From positions 1 to 64,000 of the forward strand of contig JAIXMN010000019.1 in NCBI GenBank assembly GCA_025716815.1: 64,000 nt of DNA. The letters run 5' to 3'. Below, piece after piece: positions 12,577-21,473 of the stretch. Under the pieces are notes generated by a model. It was not told the origin of the DNA. It worked only from the letters and a program-made list of their open reading frames with translations, and did no database searches. Made by a program: the position numbers and the translations under genes. This DNA is from Dichotomocladium elegans. Lineage: Eukaryota > Mucoromycota > Mucoromycetes > Mucorales > Lichtheimiaceae. How positions within the stretch are numbered: position 1 is the first letter of the stretch; the number at the start of each line of letters is the position of its first letter.

Positions 12577-12598
12577 GCCTCGGCAAGGACAAAATTAA
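11408..12598 (+). CDS. TMEM33/Pom33 family ER and nuclear-pore membrane protein
   Basis: Pom33/Per33 (TMEM33) proteins are multi-pass membrane proteins of the ER and nuclear envelope that help nuclear pore distribution and shape ER tubules. Exon 1 (11408-11461) gives MTETMHPPLRDRLLTLIK. Exon 2 (11544 to about 11711) reads HPQFYWWCGHVCLVMNAFLY and then YKRAYSGALVSYGIVLWKA, in one frame straight through. Exon 3 carries NVQYFALAFYWYSYHPIT, the most conserved block of the family. Exon 4 (about 11984-12231) has LLPFLVFSTFHVLAY and EVVGVMGQLILGVI. The last exon gives FLALIVFAHFLRLRYFSSP and an amphipathic tail. The C-terminus carries a poly-Thr tract encoded by a trinucleotide repeat. Four to five membrane helices in total, about 270 residues. 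Confidence 0.9.
12546..12576. repeat. (CTA)n trinucleotide repeat coding poly-Thr
   Basis: About ten tandem ACT codons close to the 3' end of the TMEM33/Pom33 gene encode a run of threonines in its C-terminal tail. Likely length-polymorphic. Confidence 0.9.
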
Positions 12599-12749
12599 TG
12601 GCAATCTAGACAATCCACCACCGACCTCCCTCAAGTTTTCTTAGAAAAAAGAATGCATTCTCCTCGACGATCTTGCTGCGCTACTACTATACTCGCTATT
12701 GATCTACTTTATTTTTCCAAATAAATTTCGTATACAAGGCACAAATTGC

Positions 12750-13065
12750 AACTTACCAACCCGGCTCACACCAGGCGTATCCTGATGTGCACGTGGCGAT
12801 CACTACAGTAGATGGATGATAGTGCGCCTGACGCAGCGGAGTACAAGCAGACGACATCCCAAAGAAAAGGTGGGGAAAATACCTTGCCCGAAGGCAGTAA
12901 AATCACGAACCCCCCCATCGAGTGGTTCGGTTATCCTTTTTGATATCTCTTCCACGGCTCATCAAGTACAGATGTGCGATGGGTCAATCTGCAAAGGACA
13001 GAGGGATATTAGATATGAATAAAAAGCAGGTCGAATGAAGATTCGCCGTTCTATTTTTTTGTATG
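12750..13065. repeat. Dispersed repeat, copy A (diverged, internally deleted)
   Basis: Three separate blocks match the region 40735-41150 in the same order and orientation. First, CGGCTCACACCAGGCGTATC near 12764 against CGGCTCACCAGAACGTATCC near 40752. Second, TTTTTGATATCTCTTCCA near 12937 against TTTTTGGTCTCTCTTCCA near 41023. Third, GAATAAAAAGCAGGTC near 13017 against GAATAAAAAGCAAGTC near 41098. Copy A lacks about 100 bases present in copy B. Read on the minus strand, both encode a short similar peptide (HYxPSxVxIxTxTSGY) followed by a GTGAGC that could be a splice donor. This suggests a piece of a gene family or of a transposable element rather than random similarity. Confidence 0.65.
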
Positions 13066-13138
13066 ATCATTTGTAAGGGGAAAAACGGTATATGTCACAT
13101 TTTTCAACGCCGCTTTTCTTTGTTTTAGTCTGGATGCA

Positions 13139-14120
13139 ATGACAGATCGGCGAGAAGGCTTTGACACTCGTAAGCAACAAGTGGTGTCATCTCTTGTGGA
13201 GGCGCTCGATCCTAAACGACGTGACAAGTCGCCAAAAGGATTCATCGATGCACCGATCTTAAATCTTATCCACATCATCAATCAACACCCGGATTACTAT
13301 ACCACCTCAAGCTGCTCAGGCCGCATTGCCATTTACTGTGAAGGTCTCGATCCTGATTCAGACAAGACGACTACAAAAGGCGGCACATGGCTCTATGTTT
13401 CGCATGATCCTGTCGCGATCCCTTCGGATGCAGATGATGCGTGGATTATACAACTCTTGTTTGGTCCCGAACATGATCGTGTAATCGTGTTTGATGGCGA
13501 GAAGCAAGATCAGCAGAAAGCCTCTGATATCCTTAACCATCGGATGCAACTCATCTACTTCAAGTTTGAGCCGCTGGTGAGTTTTAGAAAATAACACACA
13601 GCCAAAATTGCGACAGAATAACTGAACAAATTGTCCATTTCGAACAAAGATTCTTCACGTTGAATCGGCCTCTTTTGAGGCATCCATGAAACTCAACGGC
13701 CTTGCGTTTCAGGCCGGCTATCAAAATAGTGGCATCACACCTTCACGGACACGAGAGATGCTTGCTATCCGAAGCACACACAAAATTGATACGCCCATTG
13801 CCTATATCGATCCACAGACGCAGAAAATACACTGCCTCGTCAATCCGAGCTATTTGTTCCTCCTCCTGCGGATGTCTAACCTCAAGTTTACCCAAAACAT
13901 GGAGCGCATGAAGCTCTTTGAGACTATCGTCCAGGAGCAGGTCGACGCAAAGCACGCAGAACTAGCGACAGAGACAAAAGAACAGCGCAAAGAGCGCAAG
14001 CGGCGGGAGGGTCTTGCCAAGAAGGCAAAAGCAACAGCAGCAGCAGAAAAACAGCAAGATATATCAGAAAAGTCCAGCCTCGATGAAATTGGGATTGCTG
14101 ATCTCCATTTAGATGAATAG
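13139..14120 (+). CDS. TYW3: tRNA wybutosine-synthesizing protein 3 (TYW3)
   Basis: TYW3 catalyses a methylation step in making wybutosine, the hypermodified base next to the anticodon of tRNA-Phe. Two exons: 13139-13576 and 13650-14120. The conserved segment [14 protein letters not shown] is the family signature, and [11 protein letters not shown] and [14 protein letters not shown] follow (the latter spans the intron). [12 protein letters not shown] and [14 protein letters not shown] complete the conserved core. The C-terminal tail ([19 protein letters not shown]) is highly charged and probably disordered. About 300 residues. The two exons join in phase zero. Confidence 0.95.
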
Positions 14121-14511
14121 AAGTACGAACGAATCGTGTATGTGTATATAAAATAGGAAGGGGTCATTTGTTGATGGAGGAAAACTTAACTTCTGCGGAA
14201 CGTTCTTCCACTGTTGGATAAAAAAAAAAGGTGTTATAAAACAAATCGCCACGCTCTCAACTTTATCATACCTTGCAGTCTTCTTTTCCGCATTGACATT
14301 TTCCGGCTTAGCTCTGTTGAGGACCTTCAGGAAATCGCGAACCCGAGCTCTCATTCGGGTGTGCATATATGCCTTGGAGCATTTAATGTGGTAATGGAGA
14401 TAGTCGCGGAAAATTTGTATGCGCGAGATGGTCTCCTCGCGGACATCGCCTCGGACGAAATGCTGGGGGAAGAGCACTAGGGGAAGAATAAATGTAGATG
14501 CTAAGCACAAG

Positions 14512-15472
14512 CTAATTGTTCTTCGCCCAATCCTGTGCTATCTCGTTACCGAAAGTCACATAGCTCGTGTCCAAAGAATCCTGCAAACCCAGGTGGCGCA
14601 ATTCCATGGGAGGTTCACGGTTCGAGTAGAGCACTTGTGGTGCGTTTTGGAGAGCAGGACGGCGTCGCGCATCCACAAATTCCTGTATTACGGTATATAT
14701 TATATATTCTGTTCCCTTTCTCAAGTGATGGAAAGAAAAGAAAAGCATACTTGCCTGCAAAAACACTCTGCCAAAAATCTTGTCTGTCTCGTCCTTGAAC
14801 TTCGTGCTGAAGATGACAGTGACACGGTCAACATTCGATTTAACATAGATGGCTTCCTCCGAACGATAATGGATCGCCATCAGTTCAGACGTTGGGTTGG
14901 GTTTCTCGGGGTCCTCGTATTGTTCTTGCTCTGCAAAGGCGCGCTCAAAAGGCGCAGCGAGCAGGTTACGCTTCAGCAGCGACACCTTCCGTACAAGTGC
15001 ATCTTGTGCCTCTAGTTAAAAAAGAAAAGTCAGCGCTCATTTTTCAATCGCGCGAGAGAAAAACTCCCATACTTGTTTTCATTTACCTTCGTTTGGAGGC
15101 ACTTTATCAAGGTCAATAACAAGTGTCAGGTCGTAATTTTGGCGCGGCGTGGATTGCAAGTACTCGCCGTATTCGCGTTGGAGCACCTGGTCGGCACCAT
15201 GAGAAACAAGCTCCGGGTAGCAGGACCACTGCAATGAGATATGGAGTACGCTTTTCGACTCGGGAGTCTCTAGCTGGTATTTGACGCCATCAAAATCGAC
15301 AATCGTCATATCGATAGCTTCACGCTTTCCTCTTTTGTAGAAAAGTCGCAGACAGTGGTTAATGATGGGGTGGTTTAGTGAACATCCTGGGACGCTTATG
15401 GCGTACATACCCCTTCAGTCTAGCCTCGAGAGCGTCCTTCAGGATAACATTGTAATAGTCGAGGAGAATCAT
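14512..15472 (-). CDS. ARPC2: Arp2/3 complex subunit 2 (ARPC2, p34-Arc)
   Basis: ARPC2 with ARPC4 forms the core of the Arp2/3 complex that nucleates branched actin and contacts the mother filament. The start at 15472 gives [20 protein letters not shown], close to the family N-terminus (MILL..N.ii...L). The next exon has [34 protein letters not shown] and [14 protein letters not shown] third exon gives [17 protein letters not shown], then [19 protein letters not shown] and IFGRVFLQ. The last exon gives [28 protein letters not shown] and SYVTF. All are diagnostic. Four exons, about 300 residues. The gene faces away from the acyltransferase gene across a divergent promoter of about 220 bases. 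Confidence 0.96.
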
Positions 15473-15556
15473 GATGAGTGTGCTTTTTCTTTTGCTTAAA
15501 GTGAAGAGAAGAGCGAGCGATGGAGTTTGAAAACCGGAAAATGCGCTTGGCACAGT

Positions 15557-15594
15557 GGAGCGAGGCGAGCGAGGCGAGCGAGGCGAACGAGAGC
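15557..15594. repeat. 9-bp tandem repeat (GAGCGAGGC) in the ARPC2/acyltransferase divergent promoter
   Basis: About four tandem copies of GAGCGAGGC (the last one degenerate) sit about 85 bases before the ARPC2 start and 100 bases before the acyltransferase start. It could be a cluster of protein-binding sites or a neutral minisatellite; nothing in the sequence decides between these. Confidence 0.7.
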
Positions 15595-15694
15595 AGGTCG
15601 GCGGGGCGTAGAGGTGGTTGAACCCAGGCGCGCGCACAGAGAGAGAAAGCCCTATTTTTCTTTTTCTTTGTGTTTCACCTCGTAGAAGACAACA

Positions 15695-16750
15695 ATGGCC
15701 AATCTACTTGTTGCGGGCGCTTCGGTCCTAACAGGTGTCATACTCTACCGCCCCTTCGGTGGATTCTACTACCGAACCTGCATGACGCTCTTATGCACCG
15801 CTCTCTGCGCCCTGTACGGTGTTTTTGCCTCGCTCATCCTGCCAGTCCTCGGACGGTCTGATCTTCTCAATTGGTCAGTTGCCCGCAGCTTTTACTACCT
15901 GACGAGCTTCTTCGTTGGCATCTCGGTCACTGTCGAAGGGGATGAACATATTGACCCGTCCCGGCCTGCTGTCTATGTGTGCAACCATCAGGCGACCTTG
16001 GACATCATGTTGATGTCCAAGGTGTACCCCAAGGCTACCGCCATTGTCGCTAAGAAGGCACTCAAGTACTATCCATTCCTCGGCTGGTATAGTAAGCAAA
16101 TTTCGTTCCGTACACTCTTTTCAGCGTACACCACCCCTTTTTATGGATGCGTTGTTGGGGGACCAAAGGAATGAAACTCATATAATAACCCGGTTAGTGA
16201 TCTTGAGCAAGGCCATCTTTCTTGACCGCAAGAACCGCCAAAATGCAATCAAAGCAGCGCGTGATGCGGCCGAGAATATCCATAAAAATAAGGTATGAAA
16301 AGGAATTTTGCTGTAAAAAATCGCAATTCTCCTTTTTTGTCATCTGACACTTTCCGTAGACGAACGTTTGGTTGTTCCCCGAAGGCACCCGCGGTCATCC
16401 CTCAAAGATTGATCTGCTGCCTTTCAAGAAGGGTGCTTTTTACATGGGAGTCCAAGCCCGCGTGCCCATTGTTCCTATTGTTATTGCCAACTACAACAAC
16501 CTCTATGACTCGAAGGCCAAGAGGTTCCTGCCCGGTGTTGTTCGTGTGAAGGGTAAGTCGGAACTGATTGGGAGACCGGGAAGATAGCAACGAGGGTGTC
16601 TCAAACCGATGATGATTAGTCCTTCCACCTGTATCTACCGCCGACGTCGCAGAGGATTCGGCCGCAATCGACAAACTCAGTACAAGTATTCGTGAAGACA
16701 TGCTCACGGCATTGAAAGAAATTTCGCCTGTCGACAAGAAGGCACAGTAA
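15695..16750 (+). CDS. SLC1: 1-acyl-sn-glycerol-3-phosphate acyltransferase (SLC1/AGPAT, PlsC family)
   Basis: Transfers an acyl chain to lysophosphatidic acid to make phosphatidic acid at the ER. Exons 15695-16091, 16198-16292, 16360-16552 and 16620-16750 join in frame (about 270 residues). Two N-terminal hydrophobic segments (residues about 2-20 and 25-52) anchor the protein. The PlsC motifs are intact: NHQATLDI (NHx4D, catalytic His/Asp), AIFLDRKNR (motif II), LFPEGTRGH (motif III, glycerol-phosphate binding) and ARVPIVPIVI (motif IV). The intron after GWY is phase 1 and makes the Met of GWYMILSKAIF by splicing. The C-terminus is short and soluble. Confidence 0.95.
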
Positions 16751-17026
16751 GCCTCTAATTTCATTTGTATATCATAGAATTATACTACTATCCCTATGCT
16801 CCATTCTTCCCTTAAATTTTTTTTCTTATTCTCAAGTATACACTTGTTGTATTGATTTCAAGGATGTGCCCTGGTATCTGGCTGAAATGCCCAGTTCGGT
16901 AGAAAAGGAGTCCTGTAGTGGAACTTAGCTACGTATCTTTCTCATCGATCCTCAGGTTCCCATAAATAATTTGTGGGTTTGGGACGATTGACGTGCGGTT
17001 CTTTATTCGCTAACGTTCGTGCTACC

Positions 17027-18140
17027 ATGAACGTGCCATACAATCAGATATGCTTGTTTGGAGTAAGAAGAATAAAGCAGATTAGGACATGTCAGGTGTT
17101 AATGAAAAAGATGCTGCCATGTAGGATTCCATTACTCAGGTACGGAGACACGGGGGACAGAATGGGCGGATAATGGGCTAATACCTGTCTATTAAGATGA
17201 GTTTTGATCCCAAGCTACAAGGTTTTGGCGCGAGCCTAGCTAATGTAGGTTGCCATTGCTATGTAGACAAACCTGAATGACTGACAATCTGCAACTCTTT
17301 CTTTTTCGGAGGTGCCCCACAGGCTTATTCCCGTAAGGCTGACGTCGTCAACCGAGGATTTTCAGGTATGGGTTTGCGTGCGTGTCTCCCGAAGAATGAG
17401 ACCCATAATGATAATAAATAGGTTACAATAGTGAATGGGGTCTCGCAATCCTCAAGCAAGTGCTACCCACGGTTGAACGACAGCGCCAAGGCAAGGCCAA
17501 GTTGGTATTGATCACACTTCTTTTCGGCGCCAACGACTCTGCTCTTCCGTTCACTTTGCAGCATGTACCGCTCGAGCGGTACAAAGCCAATCTGGCCGAG
17601 ATGGTCAATCTGATCCAGTCCGTCACATCTCCGTATTACAACCCGTCGTTGCGGATCATTCTCATCACGCCACCCCCGCTGAATGAGCAACAGTGGCTCA
17701 AGCGATGCCAGGACAAGGGAGATCCCATGAATCGGATCGCAGCTGATGCTGCGCGGTATGCCCAGGCGGTGCGTGACATTGTTCAGGCACAGGGTGGAAA
17801 TAAGGCAATAGCTATTGCCGACTTTTGGACGCGATTGACCGAACGAGCCGGCGATCAATTGGCCGATTTTTTGACAGATGGGTTGCATCTAAATGCCAAA
17901 GGAAACGAGGCAAGTTCACGTCTATATCCACACAGAAAGAGAGAGATTGATTAGACGATGTACGGGGAATTTAACACTTAGATCATGTATGAGCTTTTGA
18001 TGGAAACAATTGCCAACCATTTTCCAGAACTGCAACCGGACCGACTCGACATGGAGCTGCCATGGTTTGGAGACTTGCCACGGCAGAACTTCGAAAGTAA
18101 ACTACAGTTCCCCCTCCTGAGGAAAGAAGATGAAAAATAA
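17027..18140 (+). CDS. IAH1: SGNH/GDSL esterase, isoamyl-acetate-hydrolysing type (IAH1-like)
   Basis: Family members hydrolyse short-chain esters such as isoamyl acetate. Six exons are needed: 17027-17062 (MNVPYNQICLFG), 17125-17139, 17197-17244 (MSFDPKLQGFGASLAN), 17323-17365 (AYSRKADVVNRGFSG), 17422-17909 and 17982-18140. The second exon is only 15 bases and encodes DSITQ, completing the FGDSITQ block with the nucleophilic Ser. Block II Gly is in NRGFSGYNSEW, block III Asn in LLFGANDSA, and block V Asp/His in LTDGLHLNAKGNE. The last intron starts GAG|GCAAGT: only a GC donor gives the right phase to IMYELLME. About 263 residues, no signal peptide, so probably cytosolic. Confidence 0.92.
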
Positions 18141-18208
18141 ACGCATTGCGCGCACGGTAGATGGGAATAGAACAAGAAGGTATATCACATCCAATGACTA
18201 CCGATGTT

Positions 18209-18583
18209 CTAATAAGCTGAGGATAATGCTGTATGGAAATAAAGCTGGGTATCACCACTGGCCTCGCGAGTACCGCATACAGTAATTTCCCCAATTGGAA
18301 ACCAAAAGAACCATATCACCGTTTTTCCAATACGAACATTGATCCAGCAGAAGAATCCATGCACATACCACGCCCGGACGGGGAATATCATTGACGGCAC
18401 GAGCAATATTGTTTCGGACAATTTTATAAGAAAATATATCCAAATGCTAAAGCCGCGTCCATTCTCTTTCCCACGAAGGCGATATGTATATGCCTGAATA
18501 CCGCGCGAATGAAGGAATACATGAATGTTGATGAACAGATAGATGGTATGAAGTATACAGAATAAGAAGAGAGTAGGTATCAT
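18209..18583 (-). CDS. Small hydrophobic ORF, possible three-pass membrane protein
   Basis: A 124-residue uninterrupted ORF between the convergent ends of the esterase and kinase genes. Three strongly hydrophobic stretches are visible: residues about 2-24 (IPTLFLFCILHTIYLFINIH), about 46-64 (SIWIYFLIKLSETILLVPSM) and about 70-97 (AWYVHGFFCWINV...VIWFFWFPIG). A charged loop (YRLRGKENGRG) lies between the first two. I recognise no family. It could be a real lineage-specific gene or a chance ORF in 3' flanking DNA; its hydrophobic pattern and Trp content favour a real product only weakly. Confidence 0.35.
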   Translation of the reverse strand: MIPTLFLFCILHTIYLFINIHVFLHSRGIQAYTYRLRGKENGRGFSIWIYFLIKLSETILLVPSMIFPVRAWYVHGFFCWINVRIGKTVIWFFWFPIGEITVCGTREASGDTQLYFHTALSSAY

Positions 18584-18635
18584 GAAAGCGGCAGCTGCAA
18601 CCGAAGATGGAAACGGAATGTGTGCTTATAGAGAC

Positions 18636-20403
18636 TTAGTCGGAGAATGAAACCATTTCGTTGCCTGGTGCGGGAACGTATCCCTGACCGCGGTACTTTG
18701 CGTTGTCGAGATGATCGTTCAGCGCACCTCCGATACGACGCAGCACATCTGGTTGCTGCAGATGCAGCTGCAGCTCTTGTGCGTTTGGCGCTTCGTCATA
18801 TCCTCCCCAACTCTCCTGCTTGGTGATATCAAATGTCAAAAAATGCTCATCCAGCAATCTTCGTGCACGATCGATTTCAGAGATCTCATTATAGGGATTT
18901 TCTGCCAGTCCGGGTCTCATAACACGTCGGCGCGGCCGTAGCGGTTCGCCGTCGAGCAAGAGCTCCTCCAGCTCGTGAACAGCATCAAAGTTGGATTCTT
19001 TTTTCTATAGTGAACATGCCAATTAGAATGAATGCCCGTTCACACAAACGAAGAAAGAAAATAGAAATACATACGCTGGGAGTAAATGGAGGAGTGGCTT
19101 CTTTCTTTTCAAGTGTGGACCAGACAATGCCATTGAACCAGGGATGGGCCTTCACTTCTTCAAATCCGTCAGGGCCACAGCCCATACGCTCAAGGGGATT
19201 TCGATTTAAAAGCTACATCGATATTCAGAATACCACAACGTGTAACTAAAATATGTTGCAAGATCTACGGAATTTCATACCTTGGTTAGCACATCAATGC
19301 AAGTATCAGAGACTGTGTGGTTGACGTTTTCAGGGAATGTCAATGGGGAATTCAGTATGTTATTTGTCAGCTCCTCGCCGGTGGAACCAAGAAATGGGCG
19401 CTGTATACGTACGGCATGAGATAAAGAGCAGGAAATTATGTTACTAATCGGAAGGACAAGCCTGATTCACATACACACACAGACCTTGCCGAACAAGAGC
19501 TCATAGGCAACGATGCCCAAGCTCCACCAGTCAACTGACGTCGTATAGCCCCGTTTGGCCAAGATCTCGGGAGCCATGTACGCCAACGAGCCGGCTCGGG
19601 TCCAGCGCAAGGGGTGCTTTTCGTTGAACTGCGCAGCAATATTGAAGTCGCTTAGGTGTGCATGACCATTCGCATCGAGCAAGATGTTGTCAGGTTTGAT
19701 ATCACTGGAATAGTTTAAAGAATATTTAGGCTGACATTCTGAAAGAAAGCGCAATTGGGGGTATTCGTGATGGTAGTATCCTGATCTCACCGGTGGGCAA
19801 TCTTTTGGCGATGCAAATAGGCTAATGACAGCGCAATCTCGGCCACGTAAAATCGCACCTGCAGTTCGCTTAATGGGCCATTGCGTTCGAGCTGAAAGCG
19901 CAAATCACCACCGAGCATGAGGTCAAGCACCATAAATAGATGATCCTCATCTTGGAATGCATACCGCAAGTTGACAATTAGGGGGTAGTTGATGCGTTCC
20001 AGTAACTGCCGTTCCGAGATCATGTTTTGCGCAGACTTGAGTTCGACACAGCGGTCTTTGCGAATGCACTTGAGCGCGTACTCTTGGAGTGTACCCTTAT
20101 GCTGAACAAGATGCACTTTACCGAAAGCGCCTTTACCAATAACCTGTTGTTGTTGAGATAGAATCAGTATCTTTTTGGCGGGTGGAAGCGGGTGCGCATT
20201 GATGAAGGTTGTTTTTTATGCAGTCGTACTCGTAACAGATAAAAGTGGAATAATTCAACCTCTACACGAGATGACAGAAAAATTCAACGACATGGTCGCT
20301 AGACAGGTTTGGTGCAAGATGCGTAAAAAGTGGATATGCAGGATAGCGATTTACCGTTTTTTGAGAAGTCAAGCTCTTCGCCTTTGCAACATACGGCACC
20401 CAT
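18636..20403 (-). CDS. AGC-family Ser/Thr kinase of the YANK/STK32 group
   Basis: YANK kinases are a separate AGC branch with poorly known substrates. The start at 20403 gives MGAVCCKGEELDFSKN. Gly2 is a myristoylation site and Cys5-Cys6 are likely palmitoylated, so membrane anchoring is expected. A tiny exon (about 33 bases near 20240) supplies EVELFHFYLLR, which joins VIGKGAFGKVHLVQH (glycine-rich loop). YALKCIRKDR holds the ATP-binding Lys, then HRDIKPDNILLD is the catalytic loop. The metal-binding motif is DFN (HLSDFNIAAQ), the replacement of DFG known for YANKs. SLAYMAPEIL is the APE motif and VDWWSLGI follows. The C-terminal extension (ENPYNEISEIDRARRLLDEH, GYDEAPNAQELQLHLQQP) is long. 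About seven exons, roughly 430 residues. Confidence 0.93.
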
Positions 20404-21473
20404 TGGAAGCAGATGATTCAGATACTAAGGACAGAATATAAAAACGCAAAACGAGGGAAGGTGTTGGATGGTGAAGGGAAAGAAGGGGTGTGTGGAAAGG
20501 AGAGTGAGGAGATGGGGGATAATAACATAAACTCGGACAGGTGGTGTAAGAAGAGGGAGAAACCTTGTACCTGGAGTTTAACCCAGCCACGTCCGTAACC
20601 CTAACACGGACTCCGCTTTCTCGATTTTTTTTTTTTTTTTTTTGTGAGCTGCCCGGGTTTCACGCATAACTCAAACGTCAATCGGTCGACCGAGAACCCC
20701 CTCCCGATAATTCCTAAGAAAAAAAGAGGTGTGACTAGGCCACGTGCATAATCGTCGGCCTGGCCCCTTGCTACTTCTCTTCCATCGAGAGAAGGCAATC
20801 TTGCTTATTCATCTATTCAAGCTCAAGTCCGCCAGCCTTTAGCTAAACGAATCAATCCGGGCTTATCATCTGTCAAATTAATTTCGCAAAAAAAAAAGGG
20901 TCAATTACTTAAAACCCGATCTTTACAAACCCAACCCCTACGCACATATAAGACAGAGAGTGCTCCGATGCGATTATCAATGGTACTCATCCGCTTTCAA
21001 ATAAACACACAAGAAAAGCAGATAAAACGATACAACACACACCAGCGCAGGATGCATCCCCTGGGCCAACATTGCAGCTATCATTGTTACACAGAATTTG
21101 CGGTATTGCGGTATTATTTGACCATTCCGCAATAGGTACCATACTACGAGGGATAAAATAGTTTATAACAATTGTGTATGTAAAAATATCAGGCCTGCTC
21201 CATTTCTATATCAGCTTTTATTATTCGCATGTGTATCTGTATGTCGGTTGTATGGATGGTGGATGAGAGGAAAATAGGGGAAGGGCGAGGGAGAAAGGGA
21301 GGGGAGCGAGGGCGCATATCCGGTGGCATACTTGGTGGTCTGTGCATGATGAATGCGTATGTAGATGTGTGAAAACGGAGAGCCGAGAATACTAAAACCC
21401 CTCTACACGCAGAGAGATCAGAGATAAATTCCACCCGGATTTTTTTTTTGTTTCTGTTGATGTTGAATACAAA
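20404..21473. other. Intergenic region between the YANK kinase and exchanger genes
   Basis: About 1.07 kb without a convincing gene. It holds the kinase promoter (minus strand) and the 3' flank of the exchanger. Visible features are a long T run near 20626-20643, a purine-rich stretch near 20455-20570 and AACCCTAAC at 20597-20605. The last is about 195 bases upstream of the kinase ATG. The short ORFs here are low-complexity and unsupported. Confidence 0.5.
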
